This document shows, piece by piece, positions 8,268-15,899 of a stretch of 51,897 nucleotides of DNA. The translations under genes were made by a program, and so were the position numbers. The DNA is taken from the NCBI GenBank assembly GCA_036501845.1, contig DASXZO010000062.1:1-51897 (forward strand). The letters are read 5' to 3'. The stretch comes from JBBREP01 sp036501845. GTDB taxonomy: Bacteria > Actinomycetota > Acidimicrobiia > IMCC26256 > PALSA-610. The notes under the pieces are model-generated. The model was not told the DNA's origin. It saw only the letters and a program-made list of their open reading frames with translations, and did not search any database. How positions within the stretch are numbered: the stretch's first letter is position 1; each line of letters opens with the position of its first letter.

Positions 8268-8642
8268 GACTTTTGTCGAAACGGAAGTCGCCGGAGCCGG
8301 ACCGCAGAGCGGGCCAACGTCGCAACCGCACCGGCTTCCAGGTCCACCGCGAGGTCAGGCAGGTTCATCACCAACAGTTCGGCTTGCTCGGTCGGTGTCA
8401 GCTCGTTCTGGTGTCGGAGTAAGACGAATGACGGCCTGGCGCTCCCGCGACGCGCCAGAATTGCGCCGAAGTCAGTGTCGCTCGACACGATGATCTGGTG
8501 TTGTTCAGCTGCGTACTCGACGACCTCATCGTCGGATGCCTGATGCATACCAACATCGAACACGTGCACAGCGTCGTGCCCAGCGTTACGCAGCATCGCC
8601 GCCACGCGCGGCGAGAGGTTCGCGTCGACCAGGCAGTCTCAC
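8264..8642 (-). pseudogene. DUF5615 PIN-like toxin, apparent one-base frameshift near the start
   Basis: The body is a DUF5615/Mut7-C-type PIN-like domain: VAAMLRNAGHDAVHVFDVGM, then SDDEVVEYAAEQHQIIVSSD and TDFGAILARRG, with acidic residues for a nuclease site. The expected first strand, MRLLVDANLSP with its key Asp, is present but split between frames: GTG 8642 overlaps the DUF433 stop (GTGA) and reads MRL, after which one extra base in the GG at 8632-8633 shifts the frame before LVDANLSPRVAAML. The first in-frame ATG, 8605, would drop that Asp. Either the toxin is inactivated, or the extra base is a sequencing error, or a rare CTG start is used. In the family, DUF5615 proteins pair with DUF433 proteins as a predicted toxin-antitoxin. 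Confidence 0.75.
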
Positions 8643-8869
8643 GCAGGCCGAGTGAGTGGTAGCTCGCGCTCGCTCACCGCGGCCGAGCCATACTCGAGCG
8701 CGGCGTAAATGTCGTCCGCTTCGAGGTACGGGTAGTCGGCGAGTACGTCATCGACGGTTCGAGCCGCCGCGAGCTGGCCGAGCACCGCGCTCACCGTCAC
8801 ACGCGTGTCGCGTATGCATGGCAGCCCACCCATGCGTCCGGGATCAACGGTGATCCGGTCGTACGCCAT
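8639..8869 (-). CDS. DUF433 domain protein, predicted antitoxin partner
   Basis: 76 residues from ATG 8869. The DUF433 signature is clear: MAYDRITVDPGRMGGLPCIR, then DTRVTVSAVLGQLAAARTVD and DVLADYPYLEADDIYAALEY, a small winged-helix-like DNA-binding fold. DUF433 genes commonly precede DUF5615 PIN-like genes and are thought to be the antitoxin and autoregulator. Its stop overlaps the expected start of the DUF5615 gene by four bases. A longer upstream reading frame exists but runs through a tRNA 3' fragment and is not coding. Confidence 0.85.
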   Translation of the reverse strand: MAYDRITVDPGRMGGLPCIRDTRVTVSAVLGQLAAARTVDDVLADYPYLEADDIYAALEYGSAAVSERELPLTRPA

Positions 8870-8934
8870 TTCCCAACGATATGTTGCGTCGACCGCCACC
8901 GAATGCCTGATTCCCAAAGGTCGGAGCCGCAGGT

Positions 8935-8990
8935 TGGAGCCGGACAGGGGATTCGAACCCCTGACGCCGGGAGGCGGCTTGTCACCTCGA
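8935..8990 (-). other. tRNA 3'-end fragment, possible attachment-site scar
   Basis: On the minus strand the sequence has a perfect T arm, AGGGG-TTCGAAT-CCCCT (8962-8946), followed by GTCCGGC, T and CCA ending at 8935. This is the T arm, 3' acceptor strand, discriminator T and encoded CCA of a tRNA. No matching 5' acceptor (GCCGGAC), D arm or anticodon stem is found upstream, so it is not a complete tRNA gene. Such 3' fragments are left where mobile elements integrate into tRNA genes; here it borders the foreign-looking cassette. The exact inner edge is uncertain. Confidence 0.6.
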
Positions 8991-9145
8991 ATCGGAAAAA
9001 CGCGCCAACCGCGCAGACGCGCGCGCACTCGGCGGCGGTGTTCGCAACCGTTGTCATTGCTCGTCCGTGCCTCTCGCTCGCGCTGCTCCGGTCGCCGCGC
9101 CTTCACCAGTGTCGGACCGGGTCGAAAGGCCTATGAGCGCACCTC

Positions 9146-9172
9146 TTCACAGGCGCGCGGTCCCGCCGATGG
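9146..9172 (+). promoter_or_regulatory. putative sigma-28 promoter of flgN-flgK-flgL-fliW
   Basis: TTCA at 9146-9149, 15 bases, then GCCGATGG at 9165-9172, 28 bases before the flgN start. The -10 core is identical to that of the fliD promoter; the -35 is weaker. Confidence 0.5.
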
Positions 9173-9199
9173 GGGATCTGCGGGTTTCAGGGAGAGGGT

Positions 9200-9700
9200 A
9201 TGCAGCAGGAACTCGGCGACGTCTCAAACATCCTCTGGCGTGAACGCAGGCTGCTCGAGCTGCTCGTGTTCAAGCTCGAGGAGGAGCAGCTCGTGCTGGC
9301 CTCGGGCCGAGCGCGCTGGTTGAGTCACGCCACACGTGAAGTCGAGTCGGTGCTCACCGAGATCAAGCGGCTCGAGCTCGACCGCGCCGTGCACGTCGAG
9401 GCGCTGGCTCAGCTCCTCGCGCTCGATTCGAACCCCACGCTGCGCCAACTGGTCGAGGCCGCGCCCGATCCGTGGAGCGGGATCTTCGACGATCACCGCA
9501 TCGGCCTGCTCGAACTCGCGCAGGAGATCGACGGTGTGGCGCGCTCGAACCGCGACATGCTCAGCCGCGGTCAGCAGGCGGCGCGTGAAGCGCTCGCATC
9601 GATGGGCGAAATCGAGCTCGACGGCTACACGCCGCGCGGTCAGACCGACGTCATGGTGGACCGCGCCGCGGTGCTGCGCATCGTCGACGAGGCGATGTAG
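9200..9700 (+). CDS. flgN: flagellar hook-filament junction chaperone FlgN
   Basis: 166 residues, almost entirely helical, starting with MQQELGDVSNILWRERRLLE and continuing LLVFKLEEEQLVLASGRARW. FlgN-type proteins keep FlgK and FlgL unfolded in the cytoplasm until export. The first helix pair rich in Leu and Glu, the family length and the position directly before flgK support the call; sequence alone is weakly conserved in this family. ATG 9200 follows GGGAGAGG by a few bases. A sigma-28-like promoter lies just upstream, and flgK begins ten bases after the stop. Confidence 0.85.
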   Translation: MQQELGDVSNILWRERRLLELLVFKLEEEQLVLASGRARWLSHATREVESVLTEIKRLELDRAVHVEALAQLLALDSNPTLRQLVEAAPDPWSGIFDDHRIGLLELAQEIDGVARSNRDMLSRGQQAAREALASMGEIELDGYTPRGQTDVMVDRAAVLRIVDEAM

Positions 9701-9710
9701 AGGTGTCGCG

Positions 9711-11087
9711 ATGAGCGATTTCTCCGGCCTGAACATCGCGCTCACGGGTCTCTACGCGTCGCAGCGCGCGCTGATGGTCACGGGTCAGAACGTCACCAAC
9801 GCCAATACCGACGGCTATTCGCGTGAAGCGGTCGACCTCGAACCTGTCGACGGCGTGTTCGGGCCGAGCTTGTGGACGAATAACAGCTCGGCGCCCGGCG
9901 GTGGAGTATCGGTCACCGGCGTCACGCGATTTCGCGCCGAGTACCTCGAAGTGAACGCGGCGCTCGCACGCGGCGCGCAGAGCCAGCTGTCCACGAGCAG
10001 CGCGACGTTGTCGAGCATCGAGACGATGTTCGGCGAACCGAGTGACGACTCGCTCGCTGCGGGCCTCGACGGCCTCTGGTCGAGCTTCGCGGCTGTGGCG
10101 AACAATCCGTCCGACCCGGGTGCGCGCGCCGCGCTGCTGGCGCAGGGCACCACCGTGGCGAGCACGTTCAACTCGATGTCGTCACAGCTGACCCAACTCA
10201 GCAGCGACTCGCTCAGTCAGTTGAGCGCGCTCACGTCGGAGATCAACACGACCGCAGCGAACATCGCTTCGCTCAACGGCCAGATCGGCCAGGCAACGCT
10301 GTCCGGCTCCGACCCGAGCGCGCTCGAAGACCAGCGCGACTCGCTCGTGCAACAGCTCGCCACCGACGCCGGCGCCACCGTGAGGCCCGGCGCCAACGGC
10401 ACCGTCAACGTGTTCGTGGGCGGGTCGGCGCTCGTGAGCGGCCAGCAGGCCGAGACGCTGGCGCTCGACACGTCGGGCTCGTCGGTCTCGCTCGACTGGG
10501 TGAATGCGGGCCACGCGGCGCTCGTCACGAGCGGCACCGCGGGTGGCCTGCTCAACACGATCAACACTGTGGTGCCGGGGTACCAGCAGTCGCTCAACAC
10601 CGTCGCCATGCAGCTGAAGAGCGATGTCAACACGCTCCACTCCGCGGGTGTGGGACTCGATGGAAGCACCGGCCTCAACTTCTTCGACGGTACGAGCGCG
10701 GCCGACATCTCGTTGTCGGCCGACGTGGCCGGCCAACCCGACAAGATCGCTGCCGGTGCCGCGAGCGGTGGCTCGCTCGACGGGAGCGTCGCACTGCAAC
10801 TCTCCGACCTCGGTCAGTCGGCCACTGGAGCCGACGCCCAATACCGGGCGCTGATCGCCAACCTCGGGGTCGACTCGCAGGGCGCGCAGCGCAACTCGAC
10901 GATGCAGGACGCGACCGTCCAGCAGATCGACGCGAGTCGCCAGAGCGTTTCCGGCGTGAACACCGACGAAGAGATGGTGTCGATGGTGCAGTTCCAGAAC
11001 GCCTACAACGCGTCGGCGCGCTTTTTGACCACGATCGACCAGATGCTGGACACCTTGGTGAACCACACCGGTGTCGTGGGTATGTAG
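9711..11087 (+). CDS. flgK: flagellar hook-associated protein 1, FlgK
   Basis: 458 residues. FlgK forms the first junction ring between hook and filament. The N-terminal rod/hook motif is typical (SGLNIALTGLYASQRALMVT, then GQNVTNANTDGYSREAVDLE), and the C-terminus carries the matching coiled-coil helix (GVNTDEEMVSMVQFQNAYNA, then SARFLTTIDQMLDTLVN). The start is ATG 9711, after an AGGTG; an in-frame extension upstream runs out of frame through flgN and is not coding. Length is within the family range for lineages with small hook-associated proteins. Confidence 0.96.
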   Translation: MSDFSGLNIALTGLYASQRALMVTGQNVTNANTDGYSREAVDLEPVDGVFGPSLWTNNSSAPGGGVSVTGVTRFRAEYLEVNAALARGAQSQLSTSSATLSSIETMFGEPSDDSLAAGLDGLWSSFAAVANNPSDPGARAALLAQGTTVASTFNSMSSQLTQLSSDSLSQLSALTSEINTTAANIASLNGQIGQATLSGSDPSALEDQRDSLVQQLATDAGATVRPGANGTVNVFVGGSALVSGQQAETLALDTSGSSVSLDWVNAGHAALVTSGTAGGLLNTINTVVPGYQQSLNTVAMQLKSDVNTLHSAGVGLDGSTGLNFFDGTSAADISLSADVAGQPDKIAAGAASGGSLDGSVALQLSDLGQSATGADAQYRALIANLGVDSQGAQRNSTMQDATVQQIDASRQSVSGVNTDEEMVSMVQFQNAYNASARFLTTIDQMLDTLVNHTGVVGM

Positions 11088-11097
11088 GAAGACTGCG

Positions 11098-11994
11098 ATG
11101 TCCTCGATCTCCCGTGTCACGCAAATGTCGATTGCCGACAATGCCACCGCCAACCTCCAGCAGGCGCTGGCGAGTCTCGGCGATATCCAGAACGAGATCT
11201 CGTCGGACAAGCGCATCAATGTGCCGTCCGACGACCCTGTGGGCACGGTCACCGCGCTGCAAACCCGCAGCTCGATCGGGCTCAACACTCAGATCACCTC
11301 GAACATCAACGACGCCACAGCCTGGCTGGCTTCAGCCGACAACACGCTGAACTCGATCGTCACCCAACTCACGTCGGCGCGCACGGCGGCGGTGCAGGCC
11401 CAGGACGGCACGCTCGACCAATCGGGCCTCCAAGCTCTCTCCCAGCAGGTCGACGGCATCCGCCAGTCGGTGCTCGGTCTCGCCAACACGCAGTACAACG
11501 GCCGGGCGATCTTCGCCGGCACGGCGAGCGGGCCGGCGTACGACGCGTCGGGCAACTACGTCGGCACGTCGGCAAGCATCGAACGCACGGTGTCGCCCGG
11601 CGTGCGCATGCAGGTGAACGTGAACGGCGACACCGCGTTCGGCGCCGCAGGCTCCGACATCTTCACGGCGTTGACGAACCTGTCCACCGCGATCAGCTCG
11701 GGCGATCCCACCGCGATCGGCTCGGCGATGTCGGCGCTCGACACCAGCACGAAGAACGTATCGACGAGTCTTTCCAACGTCGGCGCGAGCGAGCAGCGGC
11801 TCAGCGCGCTGAAGAGTCAGAACACCAGTGACGCGCTCACGCTCCAGCAGACGTTGTCGAACGTGGAGGAGCCCGACCTCACCCAGGCCGTCATGCAGAT
11901 GCAGATGCAGCAGAACGCCTACCAGGCCGCGCTCGCCGTGACCGCGCGAGTGATCCAACCCAGTCTCGTGAACTTCCTGACCGCGGGGACATGA
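11098..11994 (+). CDS. flgL: flagellar hook-associated protein 3, FlgL
   Basis: 298 residues. FlgL forms the second junction ring, on which the filament grows. N-terminal flagellin-like helix (ISRVTQMSIADNATANLQQA, then SSDKRINVPSDDPVGTVTAL) and C-terminal helix (DLTQAVMQMQMQQNAYQAAL) are diagnostic. ATG 11098 is ten bases after the flgK stop with a GGAA ribosome site. The last codons overlap the fliW start (ATGA), which implies coupled translation. Confidence 0.95.
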   Translation: MSSISRVTQMSIADNATANLQQALASLGDIQNEISSDKRINVPSDDPVGTVTALQTRSSIGLNTQITSNINDATAWLASADNTLNSIVTQLTSARTAAVQAQDGTLDQSGLQALSQQVDGIRQSVLGLANTQYNGRAIFAGTASGPAYDASGNYVGTSASIERTVSPGVRMQVNVNGDTAFGAAGSDIFTALTNLSTAISSGDPTAIGSAMSALDTSTKNVSTSLSNVGASEQRLSALKSQNTSDALTLQQTLSNVEEPDLTQAVMQMQMQQNAYQAALAVTARVIQPSLVNFLTAGT

Positions 11995-12416
11995 TGCAGC
12001 CGACTTCTCTCGTCACCGACGCACCGCTTCGGGCGTCGCTCCATTTCGCAGCCGGAATCCCCGGGTTCCCGCACCTGCGCGCGTTCACCATGGAACGGTG
12101 GGGTGGCGACGAATCGCCGTTCATGACGATGACGGCCGACCAGGACCCCGACGTGGGGTTCGTGGTGGTGTCGCCGTTCCTCTACTACCCCGACTACGAG
12201 TTCGACCTCGACGATGCCACGGCCGAACGGCTCGGCGTGTGCGCACCCGACGACGTGCACGTGCTGTGCATCGTGACGTTGTACGAGCGTCCCGAGGACG
12301 CCACCGCGAACCTGCTCGGCCCAGTGGTGATCAACGTCCGCAACGGCGAGGCCTGCCAGTCGGTGCTCCCCCACGCGGTGTATTCGGTACGCGCCCCGCT
12401 CGCGAGGGCTGCGTAA
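11991..12416 (+). CDS. fliW: flagellar assembly factor FliW (CsrA antagonist)
   Basis: 141 residues. FliW binds flagellin and, when free, binds CsrA and blocks it, coupling flagellin synthesis to assembly. The sequence shows the family core: LHFAAGIPGFPHLRAFTMER, then VGFVVVSPFLYYPDYEFDLD and NLLGPVVINVRNGEACQSVL. It starts at ATG 11991, overlapping flgL by four bases. Its stop directly abuts the stop of csrA on the other strand; in most genomes fliW and csrA lie in one operon, so the convergent arrangement is unusual. Confidence 0.95.
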   Translation: MMQPTSLVTDAPLRASLHFAAGIPGFPHLRAFTMERWGGDESPFMTMTADQDPDVGFVVVSPFLYYPDYEFDLDDATAERLGVCAPDDVHVLCIVTLYERPEDATANLLGPVVINVRNGEACQSVLPHAVYSVRAPLARAA

Positions 12417-12659
12417 CTACACCGGGTCGGCGGTGGGGGTGTTCGGGAGCGCGTCGTCGAGCACGTGGTCGCGCGCCGACGCGGCGGCCGCCTTGTTCGA
12501 CTGCTGCAAGCTCGCGAATACCTCTTCGCGGTGCACGTCGACCGAGCGGGGAGCGCGGATACCGAGACGCACTTGGTCCCCTCGCACCTCCAACACGGTG
12601 ACGACGATGTCGTGACCGATCATGATGCTCTGATTGGCACGCCTCGTGAGTACGAGCAC
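12417..12659 (-). CDS. csrA: translational regulator CsrA
   Basis: 80 residues. CsrA is a dimeric RNA-binding protein that blocks ribosome access at ANGGA motifs, classically in the flagellin leader. MLVLTRRANQSIMIGHDIVV, then VLEVRGDQVRLGIRAPRSVD and VHREEVFASLQ are the canonical five beta strands with the C-terminal helix; the tail after residue 55 is longer than usual, Ala/Asp-rich and probably disordered. GTG 12659 follows GGAGGA by four bases. The flagellin leader in this window has three ACGGA motifs, a likely target. Confidence 0.96.
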   Translation of the reverse strand: MLVLTRRANQSIMIGHDIVVTVLEVRGDQVRLGIRAPRSVDVHREEVFASLQQSNKAAAASARDHVLDDALPNTPTADPV

Positions 12660-12774
12660 GGGGTCCTCCCTTCCTTGGTGGCCGCCGTGGCCGCGCCCAG
12701 CATAAGGGCCTGCGCTCGTGCTGCGCCACTATCACCGCGATGTGGTGCGGCACGCGCGCGCCTTCACGACTTCC

Positions 12775-13896
12775 TTACGCGTCGAGCACCGACGCGAGCG
12801 GCACACCGGTGATGCCGATTGCGCGCGCGACCGCGTCGTTCACTACTTCGCCGGCGTGCGTGTTGATACCGCCGGCCAGCGCGGGGTCGGCTGCGCACGC
12901 GTCACGCACACCTTTCGTCGCCAGATCCACCACGTAGGGCAGCGTCGCATTCGTGAGCGAGTAGGTGGATGTGTGCGGCACTGCGCCGGGCATGTTGCCC
13001 ACCGCGTAGTGCAACACGCCGTGACGCAGGAACGTGGGTTCGGAGTGCGTGGTTTCGTGAATGCCCTCGATGCTGCCGCCTTGGTCGATCGCGACGTCGA
13101 CGATCACCGATCGCTCCTGCATGGCGGCGATCATCGCGTCGGTGACGACGCGCGGGGCGCGGCCACCGGGTACCAGCACTGCGCCGATCACAAGATCGGC
13201 GTCGGCAACCGCGCGCGCGACGGCGCCCACGTTCGACGCGAGGGTCATGATGCGGCCCTTGTGGATCTGGTCGACCCAGCGCAGGCGGTCGAGGTTGCGG
13301 TCGAGCAACAGCACTTCGGCTTCCATGCCCTGCGCGATCCACGCGGCATTCCAACCCACGTTTCCGGCGCCGAGCACCACCACCCGTGCCGGCCGCACGC
13401 CGGGTGCACCGCCCATCAGGATCCCCTTGCCACCGTGGCGGCGCTCGAGGAAATGGGCGCCGATCTGCGGCGCCATGCGCCCGGCGACCTCGCTCATCGG
13501 CGCGAGCAGGGGCAACGAGCCGTTGGCGAGCTGCACCGTCTCGTAGGCGATACCGGTGGTCTTCGCCTCCAGCAGCGCGCGGGCCACCTCGGGGTACGCG
13601 GCCAGGTGCAGATAGGTGAACAGCACGAGATCGTCGCGCAGGAAGCGGTACTCGTCGGGCTGCGGTTCCTTCACCTTGAGCACCATGTCGGCGCGTTCCC
13701 ACACCGCGGCGGCGTCGTCGACGATCTCGGCGCCGGCCTGCGCCAGTGCTTCGTTCGACACGGAGCTGTCGATACCGGCGCCGCGCTCCACGATCACGGC
13801 GACGCCGTGGTGCGCGAGCTCGGTCACGCCGTCGGGCGTGATCGCAATGCGGTGCTCGTCCGGCTTCAGCTCTTTCGGTACGCCCACAGTGGTCAT
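12775..13896 (-). CDS. ald: alanine dehydrogenase
   Basis: 373 residues. NAD-dependent interconversion of L-alanine and pyruvate plus ammonium, cytoplasmic. The N-terminal domain begins MTTVGVPKELKPDEHRIAIT, with the pyruvate-site region MVLKVKEPQPDEYRFLRDDL, and the Rossmann fold has VVVLGAGNVGWNAAWIAQGM. The C-terminal motif VAIDQGGSIEGIHETTHSEP and the loop after it are also typical. Length is normal. Start ATG 13896. An Lrp-type regulator gene lies 108 bases upstream in the same direction; Lrp/AldR-type proteins often control ald, so that regulator may do so here. A copy of the intergenic repeat family separates the two. Confidence 0.95.
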   Translation of the reverse strand: MTTVGVPKELKPDEHRIAITPDGVTELAHHGVAVIVERGAGIDSSVSNEALAQAGAEIVDDAAAVWERADMVLKVKEPQPDEYRFLRDDLVLFTYLHLAAYPEVARALLEAKTTGIAYETVQLANGSLPLLAPMSEVAGRMAPQIGAHFLERRHGGKGILMGGAPGVRPARVVVLGAGNVGWNAAWIAQGMEAEVLLLDRNLDRLRWVDQIHKGRIMTLASNVGAVARAVADADLVIGAVLVPGGRAPRVVTDAMIAAMQERSVIVDVAIDQGGSIEGIHETTHSEPTFLRHGVLHYAVGNMPGAVPHTSTYSLTNATLPYVVDLATKGVRDACAADPALAGGINTHAGEVVNDAVARAIGITGVPLASVLDA

Positions 13897-13927
13897 GTCA
13901 CCTGACCTCGCTTGCTTCCGCCGCGGC

Positions 13928-14002
13928 GATCGGAGCAGCACGGGAGCGACGGAGGAGCGACCCGTGTGCGCAGTGAGCTCGCCGTTGAGCGCAGCGAAAC
14001 AA
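13928..14002 (+). repeat. diverged copy of the dispersed intergenic repeat
   Basis: Between ald and the Lrp gene. Contains CGGAGCAGCACGGGAGCGAC, GTGAGCTCGCCG and GCGCAGCGAAACAAA, which align with the copies at 28.3, 30.2, 31.3 and 32.8 kb. It is the most diverged member. Confidence 0.5.
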
Positions 14003-14004
14003 AT

Positions 14005-14460
14005 TCAACGCGTCCCCCAGCTGTAGGTCTGTTTTTCGAGGCGGAGGTACATGAACGTCTCGGTCTCACGCACGCCGGGCATGCGGCGGACCTCGTTCAT
14101 CAACGTGAGGAGATGATCGTCGTCCTCGCACACCATCTCGGCGAGCAGGTCGAAGCTGCCCGACGTGTACACCACGTAGTCGATCGCGGTGATCTCGGCG
14201 AGCGAGCGCGCGACTTCGGTGGTGTCGCCCGTGGTGCGCACACCGATCATCGCCTGGCGACGGAACCCGAGCCGTAGCGGGTCGGTGACCGCAACGATCT
14301 GCACGACGTTGGTGTCGACCAGCCGTTGCACGCGCTGGCGTACCGCGGCCTCCGACAGCCCGACCTCGGTTGCGAGCTTGGTGTACGGCGTACGGCCGTC
14401 GCGCTGCAGTACGTCGATCAACGCCTTGTCGACATCGTCCGGTGCTGGGCTCGTGGTCAC
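14005..14460 (-). CDS. Lrp/AsnC family transcriptional regulator
   Basis: 151 residues. N-terminal helix-turn-helix (VDKALIDVLQRDGRTPYTKL, then ATEVGLSEAAVRQRVQRLVD) and a C-terminal RAM ligand-binding domain (VVYTSGSFDLLAEMVCEDDD). Starts at GTG 14460, seven bases after the aminotransferase stop, so it belongs to the ALDH-aminotransferase operon. Such regulators sense amino acids or related amines; here control of the operon and perhaps of the nearby ald gene is likely, but the ligand cannot be read from sequence. Confidence 0.92.
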   Translation of the reverse strand: MTTSPAPDDVDKALIDVLQRDGRTPYTKLATEVGLSEAAVRQRVQRLVDTNVVQIVAVTDPLRLGFRRQAMIGVRTTGDTTEVARSLAEITAIDYVVYTSGSFDLLAEMVCEDDDHLLTLMNEVRRMPGVRETETFMYLRLEKQTYSWGTR

Positions 14461-14467
14461 GCCGCCC

Positions 14468-15895
14468 TCATCGAGTCAAGGCACCGCACAGGTCGGTGAA
14501 GGCGTCGACGTAGCGATCGACGTCCGCCTCGTTGTGCTGCACCGACAGCGTCCACTGCTCTTCGTCGCCCGGCGTCAAGAACACTCCGCGGTTCACCATC
14601 CACGGATACGACGCCGCGTAGAGCCCCAGGTTCGTGTCGAGGAAGTCGCGGTAGTTCGTGAGCGGCTCGGGGCGATACGTGACGCAACCCTTGGCGCCGA
14701 GGTCGACGGTGTGCGCGGGAAGCCGGTTGTCGGCGAGCGCCTTGGCACACCCGGTGGCCAGGCGGCTGCCGAGCTGCGCGAGATACACGTAGGCGTCGGG
14801 CGTGAGCACGTCGTTCAGCGTGGCCAGGGCGGCCGCCGCCACCAGCGGGTTGCCGTTGAACGTGCCCTGCTGCGCCGCGCCGTGCTCGATCGTGGCCATG
14901 ATCTCGCGCACACCGCCGAACGCCGCGCCGGGCGTGCCGCCGAAGGTTGCCTTGGCCACGCACGTGAGGTCGGGCCGCACGCCGTAGCGCTCGCCGGCGC
15001 CGCCGCGAGCGAGCGCGGTGCCCGTCTTTACCTCGTCGTAGATGAGCACGCAACCGTGGCGGTGCAGCAAGTCCTTCAGGCCCTGCAGGTAGCCGGGCTT
15101 CGGCTCGGCGATGCCGATGTTCATCATCACCGGTTCGAGGATGAGGCACGCGATCTCGCCGCCGCGCTCGTCGAGCAGGTTCTCCAGCACGGTCAGGTCG
15201 TTGAACGGCACCACGTGCGTGTAGTCGGCGAGCCACTTCGGAGTGCCGAGCGACATGGGTGTGGTGGCAGGCTGGTCGCGACCACCCAGCGCGTCGGCAC
15301 CCGGTACCACCGAGAACATCACCGTGTCGTGATGACCGTGGTAGCTGCCTTCGATCTTCACCACGTGATCGCGGCCCGTGTAGGCGCGCGCGACGCGGAT
15401 CGCGTGCATCGTGGACTCGGTACCCGAGTTGCAGAACCGCAACTGTTCCATGTCGTAGCGGTCGCAGATCACCTCGGCCAGTTCGACCGTTTCGGGCGTG
15501 GGTGCGGCGAAGTGGGTGCCGCTGTGCGCGGCACGCGTGATGGCCTCGGCCACCTTCGGGTGCGCGTGGCCGATCACCATGCAGCCGAAGCCGCCGTGCG
15601 TGTCGACGTACTCGTTGCCGTCCACGTCCCACAGCCGCGAGCCCTTGCCGTGCGTGAGGTAGATCGGATACGGGTCGCCCTGCTGGAACGAGGAGCCAAC
15701 GCCCATCGGCATCGAGTTCAGGGCGCGCTCGAACCACTGCTTCGACTGCGGCGTGCGCTCGAGCAGGCGCGCCGACTCGGACGCGGCGATCTCGGCCGCG
15801 CGGGCGTTCAAGCGCTCGACGTCGATGCCAGTATCGGTATTGGTATTGGTGTCGTTACGAGTTGTGGTCTTGGCGTCCGCAGACACAGTTCTCAC
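14468..15895 (-). CDS. class-III PLP aminotransferase (polyamine/omega-amino acid type)
   Basis: 475 residues. Fold-type I PLP enzyme: IYLTHGKGSRLWDVDGNEYV, the glycine-rich FCNSGTESTMHAIRVARAYT, the PLP-binding Asp in LIYDEVKTG, and the Schiff-base Lys in TCVAKATFGGTPGAAFGG. It resembles glutamate-1-semialdehyde aminomutase-like aminotransferases, but the true hemL is at 41 kb, so this one is probably catabolic. It follows the aldehyde dehydrogenase gene by four bases and precedes an Lrp gene; together they would turn a terminal amine such as putrescine or another omega-amine into an aldehyde and then an acid. The substrate is inference. The N-terminal 20 residues are Thr/Asn-rich; GTG 15886 is an alternative start. 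Confidence 0.88.
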   Translation of the reverse strand: MRTVSADAKTTTRNDTNTNTDTGIDVERLNARAAEIAASESARLLERTPQSKQWFERALNSMPMGVGSSFQQGDPYPIYLTHGKGSRLWDVDGNEYVDTHGGFGCMVIGHAHPKVAEAITRAAHSGTHFAAPTPETVELAEVICDRYDMEQLRFCNSGTESTMHAIRVARAYTGRDHVVKIEGSYHGHHDTVMFSVVPGADALGGRDQPATTPMSLGTPKWLADYTHVVPFNDLTVLENLLDERGGEIACLILEPVMMNIGIAEPKPGYLQGLKDLLHRHGCVLIYDEVKTGTALARGGAGERYGVRPDLTCVAKATFGGTPGAAFGGVREIMATIEHGAAQQGTFNGNPLVAAAALATLNDVLTPDAYVYLAQLGSRLATGCAKALADNRLPAHTVDLGAKGCVTYRPEPLTNYRDFLDTNLGLYAASYPWMVNRGVFLTPGDEEQWTLSVQHNEADVDRYVDAFTDLCGALTR

Positions 15896-15899
15896 CCAA

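Larger units (their letters stand above)
8870..9199. other. 330-base intergenic region
   Basis: Holds the upstream region of the DUF433 cassette, a tRNA 3'-terminal fragment (minus strand, ending at 8935) and, at the right, a sigma-28-like promoter and ribosome site for flgN. Open frames across it on both strands are products of the tRNA fragment and GC bias. I see nothing else. Confidence 0.6.

Noticed and set aside
8935..9025. Complete tRNA gene on the minus strand
   Set aside because: Only T arm and 3' acceptor are present; no matching 5' acceptor, D arm or anticodon arm could be found.
8935..9330. tmRNA (ssrA) 3' end
   Set aside because: No matching 5' end and no tag-coding sequence lie within the expected distance, which is occupied by flgN.
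9336..9710. N-terminal extension of FlgK in the same frame
   Set aside because: It overlaps flgN in another frame and is low-complexity; the FlgK family start is at 9711 with a ribosome site.
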